A stretch of 64,000 bases of DNA from a virus. Position 1 is the first letter of the stretch. The number at the start of each line of letters is the position of its first letter. Positions 52,122 to 60,117 of the stretch are shown here, in pieces. The stretch covers positions 45,207 to 109,206 of IMG/VR virus record IMGVR_UViG_3300042558_005120; one strand, given 5' to 3'. The notes under the pieces are model-generated. The model was not told where the DNA came from. It ran no database searches and was given only the letters and a program-made list of their open reading frames with translations. The position numbers were made by a program, and so were the translations under genes.

Positions 52122-54074
52122 TTATTTTTGTTTATAGAACCAGCCCTTTTTTATAAGATCCATCAATTCCTTATCAGTGGCAGACCAATATTGATAATCG
52201 CCGTACTTATCTGCGCCAGCAAATTCATGAGTGCCTCCACTTTTGCCTTGCCAAAATATACAAGCTATCCAAGCCTCAGACCATTCGTCATCGTAAAAAA
52301 TATATTCTTGCCCTGCTATAAATTCATTAGGACTCTTAATTGGGTCTCCAAAATCGCTTTGGTCATAACCCTCAGGATAAATTTCCTTTCCTTGGAATTT
52401 TGCAACACCAAATGCTTCATTTAAGAAGCTTTCAAAATCTTGTATGTGTTTCATATTGTTTTGTTTTTTTTCAAGTAATTTAGCATAATTTTCATTAGCT
52501 GTAGTTTTCATATCCCTTAAGGCTTTAGCTTTAATTCTTTCCTGGTAGTCTTTATTATCCTTCGCAAGTTCTACGTTTCTTTTAATGTATTCTTTAAATG
52601 GAATTAAATGCTTTAACTCATTATCAATTCGCATCTTATTAATTTTCATATACATTATTTCTTGTGCCTTAACCATGGCAGCTTCTTTTGGATCTTTTAG
52701 GTCGATTGGCACAAAATCCATAAGAGTACTTGTTAATATGACTTTCTTTTTACCATTTGGCATTGCCACCGGAACCGTTTCATCCGCAATCTGTTTTGCA
52801 ATCTTCGGGTCTATTCCTCTAAAAAGACTTTTTGATGTAGTATCCTTTATATCTTTGACCTCTTCTTCAGCTTTTTTAGATTCTTCGCCTACTTTCTTTT
52901 TGCCCGACTTTACTCTTTTTTCTTCTTCTTTAACAATATTTTTTAATGCGTCAAAAGTTTTTTGATTGTCTTTATCGGCGTTAATTATTATAGGTTCGTT
53001 TTGCTTAACGTACTCGTCTTTAACTTTCACATAATATGTTGAATTATCATCATCAAGACCCATACTTTTAGTAAAGTTTTCTATCCACTCGTCATCAATG
53101 GAAGTTTGTTTAAATACCTTTGGATCCATGGATTTTTTCAATAACGCCATTATATCTTTCTTCTTAATAGGCTTTCCTGGTTGACCTGCACTTTCTGATG
53201 GTTCTTTTTTTGTGAATTCAAATTTTTGTGCATAATCATCAAATACGTGCTTTGGATCTCTTGGGTCATCCTTCTCTCTTCTTTCAATATTTTCTACTAG
53301 CTTATCCATAGGAGCGTGTAAAAGAACCGTTTTTGTAGAGCCATCTGGTAGAAAATGAGAAACATCTCCAGATATATCATCGAAAATAATATTTTTATTC
53401 TTACTCTGCTTATACTCCTGCATCATAAAAAAACGATGTGGCTCCCATTCACGAAATTCTTGTCCCTTTTCTTTTGCTTTTTTCTTTGCAGTATCCCAAT
53501 CAGGATGGTTTCTCGCAGGCTTGGGCCATTCTTTGAGTTGAGCTCCATATCTTTCGGATTCTTTTCTTAATGCATTAATTCTTTCTTCTGTTAAATCGCT
53601 GCCGTCATCTTCCTTCCCAGATTTTAGTTTTTTATCGGCATCGGACTTCCACCCTGTAACTAATTCTTTATAATCTTTTCCAATATGAGCAAAAGTGTCG
53701 CCGTATTTCTTTGAGAATGCCCTTTCCTCATCTGTATAGAATGAATCATTCTTTTCTAATTCCCATCTAGCCTGATTTTCTGGAGAATTTGGATCATTAA
53801 GCTCAGCGTCACCCCAATAATCGTCAAGTGCAATAGTCTGATATTCATCATCGGCGTAATCTTCTTTTACAAAATTGCCGTCATTGTCCTTTATATAATT
53901 GCCGTCTTTGTCCTGTTTCCAGCGAGTTTTTGTTTTTATTCCTGAGTTCTTCGCAGTGTACGACTTTCCAGCAGAACTTGTACCATCCAAAGTTATGGCT
54001 ACTCTTTCACTATCGTCTATAGATTTTTTGTTCTTTTCTACAATATATTGCTCGAATAGTTTTACGTGTTTCAT
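52122..54074 (-). CDS. Capsid-targeted P-loop kinase fused to a second leader-bearing protein
   Basis: 650 residues. It opens with leader MKHVKLFEQYIVE before K. A P-loop nucleotide-kinase-like domain follows: Walker A in LDGTSSAGKSYTAK (30-43), a long Lys/Asp-rich insert, NKNIIFDDISGDVSHF, and VLLHAPMDKLVENIERREKDD, like the small-molecule phosphotransferase lid. At residue 541 a complete second leader, MKHIQDFESFLNE before A, begins, with its own A-rich upstream stretch and about 96 residues after it (EYIFYDDEWSEAWIACIFW, GDYQYWSATDKELMDLI). It is either a read-through fusion of two cassette genes or a protein cut into two by the prohead protease. Confidence 0.72.
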   Translation of the reverse strand: MKHVKLFEQYIVEKNKKSIDDSERVAITLDGTSSAGKSYTAKNSGIKTKTRWKQDKDGNYIKDNDGNFVKEDYADDEYQTIALDDYWGDAELNDPNSPENQARWELEKNDSFYTDEERAFSKKYGDTFAHIGKDYKELVTGWKSDADKKLKSGKEDDGSDLTEERINALRKESERYGAQLKEWPKPARNHPDWDTAKKKAKEKGQEFREWEPHRFFMMQEYKQSKNKNIIFDDISGDVSHFLPDGSTKTVLLHAPMDKLVENIERREKDDPRDPKHVFDDYAQKFEFTKKEPSESAGQPGKPIKKKDIMALLKKSMDPKVFKQTSIDDEWIENFTKSMGLDDDNSTYYVKVKDEYVKQNEPIIINADKDNQKTFDALKNIVKEEEKRVKSGKKKVGEESKKAEEEVKDIKDTTSKSLFRGIDPKIAKQIADETVPVAMPNGKKKVILTSTLMDFVPIDLKDPKEAAMVKAQEIMYMKINKMRIDNELKHLIPFKEYIKRNVELAKDNKDYQERIKAKALRDMKTTANENYAKLLEKKQNNMKHIQDFESFLNEAFGVAKFQGKEIYPEGYDQSDFGDPIKSPNEFIAGQEYIFYDDEWSEAWIACIFWQGKSGGTHEFAGADKYGDYQYWSATDKELMDLIKKGWFYKQK

Positions 54075-54087
54075 AATGTTTTGTTTC

Positions 54088-54456
54088 TTAAAATAAGTCT
54101 TCTATTTTAAGAAGGTCGTTTTGTGTTTTTGCAGATACTGCAGAAAAAGTCATTTTCTTTCCTGTCCTTGGATCTGGCTTTTCAAAACTTGTCATAAACG
54201 TAAACTTTGAACCGACAAATATTTCATCAATCTCATCGTTAGCACTTTCAGGAAGACTCTTTGATAAGTCGCCCATTGTACCACCTGTTGGATAATATCC
54301 AATCAATAATCTATGGTCCTCAACAAAAAGGGCTATTCTTCGTTTGCTTTTTGGTACAAGACTTTCAATAAAAGCCTGGAATTTTGGAAACTGGTTAGGC
54401 GTTATTGCACCAGCTGCTTCGTTTAAAAAGCTTTCAAATGTTTTAATATGTTCCAT
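54088..54456 (-). CDS. Capsid-targeted protein, unknown (122 aa)
   Basis: 122 residues, leader MEHIKTFESFLNE followed by A. The body has a FPKFQAFIESLVPKSKRRIALFVEDHRLLIGYYP segment, then SKFTFMTSFEKPDPRTGKKMTFSAVSAKTQNDLLKIEDLF: mixed helix and strands, no Cys. No family is recognised. It precedes the kinase-fusion gene by 13 bases. Confidence 0.6.
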   Translation of the reverse strand: MEHIKTFESFLNEAAGAITPNQFPKFQAFIESLVPKSKRRIALFVEDHRLLIGYYPTGGTMGDLSKSLPESANDEIDEIFVGSKFTFMTSFEKPDPRTGKKMTFSAVSAKTQNDLLKIEDLF

Positions 54457-54463
54457 AATTTTT

Positions 54464-54580
54464 TTAATTATTTGATATAGATTTTAGAACTTCAGAATTG
54501 CTTCTCATTCTTTTAAGTGTTTTGTTTGCTGATTTTTTGCTTTTAGTATAAAATTTTGCTTTTTTTCTATTTTTTGCCAT
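54464..54580 (-). CDS. 38-residue very basic protein
   Basis: A short gene starting MAKNRKKAKFYTKSKK with about 13 Lys/Arg in 38 residues (three early KK/RKK runs, then KRMRSN). It starts at an ATG 21 bases after the preceding gene's end and stops with TAA 7 bases before the next ATG. Its length and charge suit a DNA-condensing or RNA-binding peptide. It has no packaging leader. Small size makes the call less certain, but spacing and base use match the neighbours. Confidence 0.55.
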   Translation of the reverse strand: MAKNRKKAKFYTKSKKSANKTLKRMRSNSEVLKSISNN

Positions 54581-54601
54581 GTTTTTGTAAAAAGTATTTT
54601 T

Positions 54602-55018
54602 TTATTTAGCAGCAGAGCCCCATATATCGGTTCTGGTAATATCAATATCACCATCCCAACCCCAATCTTTAAACTCTTTTTCTATTTTTGCATAAATATC
54701 TGCATTGTTGACGTAGACTTCAGCTTTTTCCATTTTTGGATCATACGGTCCACCGTACTTATCAAATTCGCCATCTTGGTAAACGGATATTTTTTTTCCA
54801 TTTTTAAGAGTGCCTTGTACTGAAAAAGAAACAGCGTCAAATTCAATATCACCCGAAACAAGACCTAAGTCGTCAATTATTCCTTCAATATATTCTTGAA
54901 TAGTAGGGCCGGTTTGTGTAACCATAATTGGAGGATCAACCATATACGATACATTTCCAATTTTTCCTTGATTGCTTGACTCATTTAAAAATCCGTCAAA
55001 TGTTTTAATGTGTTTCAT
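54602..55018 (-). CDS. Capsid-targeted protein, unknown (138 aa)
   Basis: 138 residues from the ATG at 55018; the longer frame (start 55048) adds ten residues inside the upstream gene and hides the leader. Leader MKHIKTFDGFLNE followed by S. The body is a beta domain (VSYMVDPPIMV, IEFDAVSFSVQGTLKNGKKISVYQDG) and a C-terminal helix plus KDWGWDGDIDITRTDIWG. Trp/Asp-rich end. Function not recognised. Confidence 0.65.
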   Translation of the reverse strand: MKHIKTFDGFLNESSNQGKIGNVSYMVDPPIMVTQTGPTIQEYIEGIIDDLGLVSGDIEFDAVSFSVQGTLKNGKKISVYQDGEFDKYGGPYDPKMEKAEVYVNNADIYAKIEKEFKDWGWDGDIDITRTDIWGSAAK

Positions 55019-55031
55019 AGTTTTTATTTTT

Positions 55032-55724
55032 TTATTTATTTCTAGCATTTCCTAAAGCATCACCAAATTCTAATGCTACTCTCACTAATTTTTCAATTTC
55101 TAAATCAATTGATAAACATCTAAATTTCATTGTTGGCGCAAAAAGCATTGCAAAACCCCAACGGTGATGTCCGTCAATAATAAAGTTGTCATTTGATACA
55201 ACAGAATTTTTACTTTCAACAATTGCAATTGCTTTGGGTAAGCCATGCTCCAAAAATCCAATACATTCATCAAAATAGATTTGTTCTTGAATTGGTTTTA
55301 ATTTATTGGCAGGAATCGGTTCAAATTTTGCACTTACTTTATCGTCATCTTCAATACCATCCAATTTTCCGGCAGTCATAAAAACTTCAGCATTTGTTGT
55401 ATTGATAATCAAACCTTTTGTTGTGAAATCAGAATAAGGTTTATGGACATCTATCAACCCGTCAGTTAATTTATCTGCAAACAAACTCACATCTCCACCG
55501 GATAATACTGGCATATCCTTTCTTTTGGTTTTTCCTGTAACAACCCATTTTTGTAAAGTTAGAAAATTACGTTCAAATTCTTTTTGGTCAATCCATTCGA
55601 AATATCCTTTCTCTTCCATTAACTTCACAGCAGTTTTAAGGTCGATTTTTGCGACTTCATATTTACCAGCATCTCGTCCGCCGGCTTCCGCAATAAAACT
55701 TTCGAATGTTTTAATGTGTTTCAT
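55032..55724 (-). CDS. Capsid-targeted ParB/Srx-like domain protein
   Basis: 230 residues, leader MKHIKTFESFIAE followed by A, very close to the T4 leader core QEFIAE-A. The catalytic-looking motif NFIIDGHHRWGFAML (residues 180-194) belongs to the ParB/sulfiredoxin fold, whose members bind nucleotides (CTP or ATP); some are DNA nucleases or free-serine kinases. The preceding GLPKAIAIVESKNSVVSND is consistent with the fold's strand order. The exact activity cannot be told. It starts 14 bases from the next leader gene. Confidence 0.68.
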   Translation of the reverse strand: MKHIKTFESFIAEAGGRDAGKYEVAKIDLKTAVKLMEEKGYFEWIDQKEFERNFLTLQKWVVTGKTKRKDMPVLSGGDVSLFADKLTDGLIDVHKPYSDFTTKGLIINTTNAEVFMTAGKLDGIEDDDKVSAKFEPIPANKLKPIQEQIYFDECIGFLEHGLPKAIAIVESKNSVVSNDNFIIDGHHRWGFAMLFAPTMKFRCLSIDLEIEKLVRVALEFGDALGNARNK

Positions 55725-55737
55725 ATTTATATTTTTT

Positions 55738-56118
55738 TTATATGAGATGTAATGCCCACTGAGAACTTGTACTCATTTTCATATTTATTAAATAATTCTT
55801 TTTATACTTTTCATTATAATAGCCAGAAATAGCTAAAAAGGCATTAAGATGATGGTAGTTTTCGCTTTCTAACTCTTCGTGTATTGTGTCCGCATTGCTG
55901 CTGATATGTTTTTCGATTCCCGCTTTTTCTATTTCAGTATTCAACATATCAATATATTTTTTCTGTTTTGCCAAGTCTTCGTAAATATCGTCTGCGCTTT
56001 GGAAACCCAATGTAGCCCATCCTTTGTCGGCAATATCCATTAAGGTGCTAGCTATTTTCAAGCCGTATAAATTTTCATTTAAGAAATTTTCAAAATCTTT
56101 AATGTGTTTATGTTCCAT
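55738..56118 (-). CDS. Capsid-targeted protein, unknown (126 aa)
   Basis: 126 residues, leader MEHKHIKDFENFLNE followed by N: two residues longer than usual, with an inserted HK. The body is helical (YGLKIASTLMDIADKGWATLGF, DIYEDLAKQKKYIDMLNTEIEKAG, HEELESENYHHLNAFLAISG). No motif. First leader gene of the second cassette after a fibre-like structural gene. Confidence 0.6.
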   Translation of the reverse strand: MEHKHIKDFENFLNENLYGLKIASTLMDIADKGWATLGFQSADDIYEDLAKQKKYIDMLNTEIEKAGIEKHISSNADTIHEELESENYHHLNAFLAISGYYNEKYKKNYLINMKMSTSSQWALHLI

Positions 56119-56136
56119 TTGAATATAGAATTATTT

Positions 56137-56964
56137 TTAGTATGTAATATCACCAGCGGATGCTTGAGTAATATTTAGTACTCTCCATCCCGAAGCATCA
56201 GCAAAAAGTGTCACTGCCAGCTTTCGGATATCATTACTGTTTGTTGGAGTAAGATTTCCCATTTGAATTTGTGTTGAAACAGCACCAGGCGCAAAATTAG
56301 CTGCATCAATATAGAAAAATCCGGATGCTAATGAAGCTCCTGCTGCAGCATCAATAATTACTGTTAAGATTTGTCCAGGCGTACTACTTGCAACAGTTGG
56401 CAAAATGATGCCTTCACAATCATTAGGTGCTATGCCTGTGTACGTTGATAAATCCACTCGTAACACACTATGTCCAATAACACTCGTTACTTGTCGCAAA
56501 GGACCCGAACCGGCGAGTGATTGGAGATTAATTGCTGGTGCGCCAGTTATCCCTTGATATAATTGCTGGTTTGTTATTTCATTCGTAAACGTGCTTCGGA
56601 TGCCTGATGTAAATGACCAAGGCCCACCTACTGCAGAACCAGTAAAATTAACATTTCTACCGATTGTCGTATCTAATGCAACAGAAGCGCTTTGTGAGAC
56701 ACCCATATCCAAAAGAACATTCAAATTACCTTGAATTAGTGCAGTTGCTTCACAGTCAAATATTTGTGCTGTAGTTGGATTTGTATATCTTCTAATCAAA
56801 GCATTTCCAACATTCAAAGAACCACCAGGTGTAAACGAAGTATCTAATCTAGTTTCTAGCGTGTTGATTGCATTTGAAACTCTCTTAAAGTTATCATTGA
56901 TTGTAATCCTTGACCCAGCGATATTATCGCCTCCTAAAATTTCTGTTAATGTTATGACTGCCAT
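56137..56964 (-). CDS. Virion protein, fibre- or spike-like
   Basis: 275 residues with ITINDNFKRVSNAINTLETRLD (residues 19-40), a trimerising-helix opening resembling 'LATIVAKLNNNFQILN' of the giant fibre protein, then a beta-rich, Gly/Ser/Thr body (LNVGNALIRRYTNPTTAQIF, LDTTIGRNVNFTGSAVGG, LRQVTSVIGHSVLRVD). It ends WRVLNITQASAGDITY. The best promoter motif copy precedes it. It is likely a head-decoration or fibre protein. Confidence 0.6.
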   Translation of the reverse strand: MAVITLTEILGGDNIAGSRITINDNFKRVSNAINTLETRLDTSFTPGGSLNVGNALIRRYTNPTTAQIFDCEATALIQGNLNVLLDMGVSQSASVALDTTIGRNVNFTGSAVGGPWSFTSGIRSTFTNEITNQQLYQGITGAPAINLQSLAGSGPLRQVTSVIGHSVLRVDLSTYTGIAPNDCEGIILPTVASSTPGQILTVIIDAAAGASLASGFFYIDAANFAPGAVSTQIQMGNLTPTNSNDIRKLAVTLFADASGWRVLNITQASAGDITY

Positions 56965-56986
56965 TGTGTTTTATTTTTTAATTTAC

Positions 56987-57001
56987 TTTTAGTATATATC
57001 A
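56987..57001 (-). promoter_or_regulatory. Candidate late promoter (GATATATACTAAAA)
   Basis: Minus-strand TTGATATATACTAAA, about 25-35 bases before the ATG at 56964; third copy of the GATATATACTAAA core. It heads the second cassette together with a virion gene. Confidence 0.62.
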
Positions 57002-57018
57002 AAGCAAATTTTAGTTTT

Positions 57019-57879
57019 TTATTTATTTTTAACTTTTGAATACTGTAAGTCTGCGGACTCTTTCCATTTTGGGTCAAACCAAAACTTTCGTCCTGTACTA
57101 TCTTTTACCGATGCACTCGATTTTTTACTGTAACATTTCATCCATTCATTAAAATCTTTTGCACTTGCTCCAGTAGGGTTATGCCAATCTTTTAATTGTC
57201 CACCACCCATCTGATAAGTATCTCTAAATGCTAAGTGGATAATCGTTGTCAGCTGATTTAACTCACCAATTGTTAATTGATTTGCGGGTTGGAACGGATT
57301 GACATCTAAACGGTAAAGAACTTCTGCCCGAACATAATTCCCAATTCCATTAAACCATTTTTGGTTCATTAGCACCTCACAAAGTGGCTTATTGAAATCT
57401 TTATGTTTCCAAAAATGGTTTAGTAGATTTTCACGAAAAAGATCATATTCAGTAAGTGGACATGGACTTCTGTTTGAACTCCAGCCATCCGTCCATCGCC
57501 ATTTTGCAAATCGGCGCATATCAAAAAGCAGCAACCAATTCCCACGAGTTGATCTAAATCTTAAATGAGCATGCTTCATTGCTTTTTCTAATTGAGGTGC
57601 TGTCTTTCGCATATAGACCCAATTTCCGCTCATTCCCATATTGCATAGGAGCTTTTTTTGAATCTCGTCAGTCATTGAACCGCCAACTTGTTTAAGTGTT
57701 AGTAATAATTCCTTTCCGCGAGATTGCGCAGATACTGTAAAAACTCCACCTTTGAATGGGTCGTCTTCAGTTTGAATTTTTGTTTCTTGAGATTTTTTCA
57801 TATAATTGAAAAAACCTTCTTCTCTTTGGGCGTAATTGATAAAATCCGCCATAATTTTAACTTCACTTAATTCGGGCAT
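57019..57879 (-). CDS. Formamidopyrimidine-DNA glycosylase-like (Fpg/Nei) repair enzyme
   Basis: 286 residues. Base-excision glycosylase/AP lyase. MPELSEVK keeps the catalytic Pro2 and Glu3 (the family usually has MPELPEVE). HAHLRFRS, LLLFDMRRFAKW and the H2TH motif MNQKWFNGIGNYVRAEVLYRLDVNPF follow in the usual order. The C-terminal zinc finger (two C-x2-C) is missing: only one Cys, in KCYSKKSS, is left; zinc-less members are known (NEIL1-type). Why a phage carries it is unclear; repair of oxidised genome DNA is likely. Tight junction (two bases) with the exonuclease gene. Confidence 0.9.
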   Translation of the reverse strand: MPELSEVKIMADFINYAQREEGFFNYMKKSQETKIQTEDDPFKGGVFTVSAQSRGKELLLTLKQVGGSMTDEIQKKLLCNMGMSGNWVYMRKTAPQLEKAMKHAHLRFRSTRGNWLLLFDMRRFAKWRWTDGWSSNRSPCPLTEYDLFRENLLNHFWKHKDFNKPLCEVLMNQKWFNGIGNYVRAEVLYRLDVNPFQPANQLTIGELNQLTTIIHLAFRDTYQMGGGQLKDWHNPTGASAKDFNEWMKCYSKKSSASVKDSTGRKFWFDPKWKESADLQYSKVKNK

Positions 57880-57880
57880 A

Positions 57881-58561
57881 TTATTCGATATTTGACATTT
57901 TCTTTAATAGTTCAATCATGGTTTTAACGTCCTTCTCACAATAAGTGGTAATTCGGTCAATATTGCCTTTCCAAAACTCTGAATGAACTTGACTTCCATC
58001 AATATCGTCTTTAGGCGTTGGGACACCAATTGCGTATGCAGCTTCTTCAAAAGTGCATGGGAACGTTGAGAATCCTCGCCACATATCTCTAAGGTCAAGA
58101 ATTGAAACTTCCCATGGTTTTTTCTCAAAAGTATCCAATGAATTTGGAACACTTAAACCGTTTGCCATGAGCCTTCGATTGATCCATGGAATATCAAACT
58201 GTTTAATATTCCAGCCAATCGGTGTCATTCCACGTTCTCCGGCACGAGAAAAAAGCTGATAGATAAGTTTCATCATTTCAGATTCAGATTCGGAGCTAAT
58301 TGTCTTGATAGTCATCTCTCCATCTTTGTAAACGCCGTATGACAAACAAACAATTCTTCCGAACTCTGGGTAAATTGCAACACTTTTGGAATAGGATTCT
58401 TCTAAAGAATCCGTGTTTGGTTTAAGATAAAGTTCCCATTTTTTTTCCCAGATTTTTGCGCCCATTTGGTCATGGTTACTAAGTTCGAAATAGTCTTTGT
58501 ATTGTCCCGCAGTTTCAATGTCGAAAAAAAGTAATTTGTTAAATCTTTCTTTACTAATCAT
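57881..58561 (-). CDS. 3'-5' exonuclease of the DnaQ/PolB-exo2 type
   Basis: 226 residues. Exo I LLFFDIETAG (D-x-E), Exo II IGWNIKQFDIPWINRR, Exo III TTYCEKDVKTMIELL (Y-x3-D, DEDDy type). It resembles the predicted 3'-5' exonucleases related to B-family polymerase proofreading domains (PF10108 type). A free-standing proofreading or end-trimming enzyme. It lies between the dUTPase-like and glycosylase genes, so a DNA-quality operon is likely. Confidence 0.86.
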   Translation of the reverse strand: MISKERFNKLLFFDIETAGQYKDYFELSNHDQMGAKIWEKKWELYLKPNTDSLEESYSKSVAIYPEFGRIVCLSYGVYKDGEMTIKTISSESESEMMKLIYQLFSRAGERGMTPIGWNIKQFDIPWINRRLMANGLSVPNSLDTFEKKPWEVSILDLRDMWRGFSTFPCTFEEAAYAIGVPTPKDDIDGSQVHSEFWKGNIDRITTYCEKDVKTMIELLKKMSNIE

Positions 58562-58610
58562 TTGGATATTTTTTAATGTTTGATAATTTCAACAGTATAA
58601 ATATAACACA

Positions 58611-58644
58611 AAAATCCGAGACTCGCAAGGAATCCTCGGATTTT
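58611..58644 (-). terminator. Bidirectional rho-independent terminator
   Basis: Perfect 10-bp stem AAAATCCGAG / CTCGGATTTT with a 14-base loop and T runs on both sides, between the dUTPase-like gene and the exonuclease gene. It should end minus-strand transcripts from the dUTPase-like gene, implying a separate promoter for the exonuclease. Confidence 0.78.
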
Positions 58645-58715
58645 TTCTAAAAAAATATATCCATTTACATATAATCTCATCAAAAACCTAGTATTTATAT
58701 GTGGTTGCATATAAT

Positions 58716-59204
58716 TTAATAACCATTTTTTTGTCTAGCTCTATTTTCTTTGTTCTTGCTCATATAGAAATTATACATCTCCTGAGAAGTCATTCCAATT
58801 GACGCCGCATAGTTCATAAAGAAATGTAGCATATCCACGATCTCAAATTTGCATTCAATTTGATCTTCTTCAGAAAGATCTGAAAATTTCATATCTGTGT
58901 ATTTTGAATAGTCCTTTTTCCAACGTTTCCAAATCGCAGAACCTCCATTTGAAATTCCACCCAGCGCATCTGTTGCCTCGTGGATTTCATCAATCATTGC
59001 GTGGGTGTTCATATGCCAGAAATTCATTACATCCCGAAGTGACATATTTTCGAAATCATATCCATAAACATTTTTTTGAGTTTCAGCTTGAAGATTTAAA
59101 ATATCGCCAAGTGTATCGTTTGCAATATCATTTGGTGCTTCCATTAAACGAGAGTGCAAATCTTCAATTTCCAAGTGTGCGCATTTATTGTCTGTGTTTG
59201 CCAT
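58716..59204 (-). CDS. dUTPase/MazG-like all-alpha NTP pyrophosphatase
   Basis: 162 residues, all-helical. Motifs of the dimeric dUTPase/MazG fold are seen: THAMIDEIHEATDALGG (E-x-x-E type metal site), then EFEIVDMLHFFMNYAASIGMT giving E/D-x-x-D, and the closing YNFYMSKNKENRARQKNGY with K-x-x-N-x-x-R-Q-x-x-GY. This closing motif favours dUTP hydrolysis, which keeps uracil out of DNA. It has the conserved upstream element shared with the polymerase gene. Confidence 0.82.
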   Translation of the reverse strand: MANTDNKCAHLEIEDLHSRLMEAPNDIANDTLGDILNLQAETQKNVYGYDFENMSLRDVMNFWHMNTHAMIDEIHEATDALGGISNGGSAIWKRWKKDYSKYTDMKFSDLSEEDQIECKFEIVDMLHFFMNYAASIGMTSQEMYNFYMSKNKENRARQKNGY

Positions 59205-59295
59205 AGATTATTAGTTATTAGTTTTTAAAATAGTAATATAGATTTATATGTGATAAATAGATTATAGTTTTTATAATTATTTTTTAAATAGTCTT

Positions 59296-59358
59296 TAATT
59301 CTAAAACTTTTTAGCTATTTTAGTCATAAAAAGAATAAGTAAGTTTAGGAAGGTAAAG
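59296..59358 (-). promoter_or_regulatory. Conserved upstream element B (candidate early promoter)
   Basis: Second copy of the element at 6744-6807: identical TAATTCTAAAACTTTTT, CATAAAA, and AGTTT-x-GGAAGGT-x-AAG (+ strand). It lies between the divergent dUTPase-like gene (minus) and the plus-strand gene at 59406, so it could drive either. The polymerase copy suggests the minus direction. Confidence 0.5.
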
Positions 59359-59405
59359 ATTACTTAAAGAGCTTATTTTATTATTTCATTTTTAAAAACA
59401 ATTCA

Positions 59406-59696
59406 ATGAAAGAAATTTCTTTAAATGGTGGCATGATGTCACAACCCGAAAACTATCAACCTAGTTTTAATCCAAAGGACCTGCCTTGGATTGGCTGTGA
59501 AAAAGGACCACAGTTGTTTGAAGCTGCTTATGTCTTTAAACGTCTTTCTCCACTATTAAGCCCGACTGGTAAAGAAGAAGCTGTTCCTGCTGAGGTTGTA
59601 GTTTGCAAACAATGTGGAAAGGTTCCGGCTTTTATTTATGACAAGATCTCAGATTTCCCTGAAGACCTCAAATCAACGTGTGGTAGTGGAAAATAG
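59406..59696 (+). CDS. Small protein with Cys pair, unknown (plus strand)
   Basis: 96 residues. A CEKGPQLFEAAYVFKRLSPLL segment, then EVVVCKQCGKVPAFIYDK with a C-x2-C knuckle that could bind metal with the later Cys near the end (LKSTCGSGK). First of two plus-strand genes. It overlaps the SET gene by 17 bases and likely shares its transcript. Not recognised. Confidence 0.6.
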   Translation: MKEISLNGGMMSQPENYQPSFNPKDLPWIGCEKGPQLFEAAYVFKRLSPLLSPTGKEEAVPAEVVVCKQCGKVPAFIYDKISDFPEDLKSTCGSGK

Positions 59697-60117
59697 ACCG
59701 TTTATTGATGCTCGATTAGAAGTTCAATGGGTCCCAGAAATTAATGGATGGGGTGTTTTTGCATCTGCTGATATTCCGACTGATACAATAGTTGAAAGAG
59801 CTTCTTTAATCGTATATCCAGAAAAAATATCCGATATGACATTTTGGATGCTCCAAGCGGAAGGTGTTAAAAGTGAAGATATGATCTTAGACCGATATTT
59901 GTTAAAATGGGATGAATCATCTTCAGCAGTTCCATTGGGATGGGCCGGATTATATAATCATTCAAATCAAAATAATGCAACCTTTCAAAATTGCGGTGAA
60001 GATGTGTTGATTGAAATCCGGACCATCAAACCAATTCTTGCAGGTGACCAATGCTTAGTCAGTTATGGCGACCAATGGTTCAAAGCAAGAGGATATGTTA
60101 AGAAGGTTGATTTTTAA
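59680..60117 (+). CDS. SET-domain protein
   Basis: 145 residues from a GTG at 59680 (or 59686); the longer frame overlaps the previous gene by 83 bases. SET core: INGWGVFASADIPTDTIVERA (cofactor-binding G-x-G), AGLYNHSNQNNATFQNCG (the N-H-S motif of the active site), and IKPILAGDQCLVSYGDQWF. SET proteins methylate lysines on proteins; phage and bacterial members have mostly unknown targets. Post-SET Cys are lacking. It converges on PhoH with a 20-base tail-to-tail overlap. Confidence 0.82.
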   Translation: MVVENRPFIDARLEVQWVPEINGWGVFASADIPTDTIVERASLIVYPEKISDMTFWMLQAEGVKSEDMILDRYLLKWDESSSAVPLGWAGLYNHSNQNNATFQNCGEDVLIEIRTIKPILAGDQCLVSYGDQWFKARGYVKKVDF

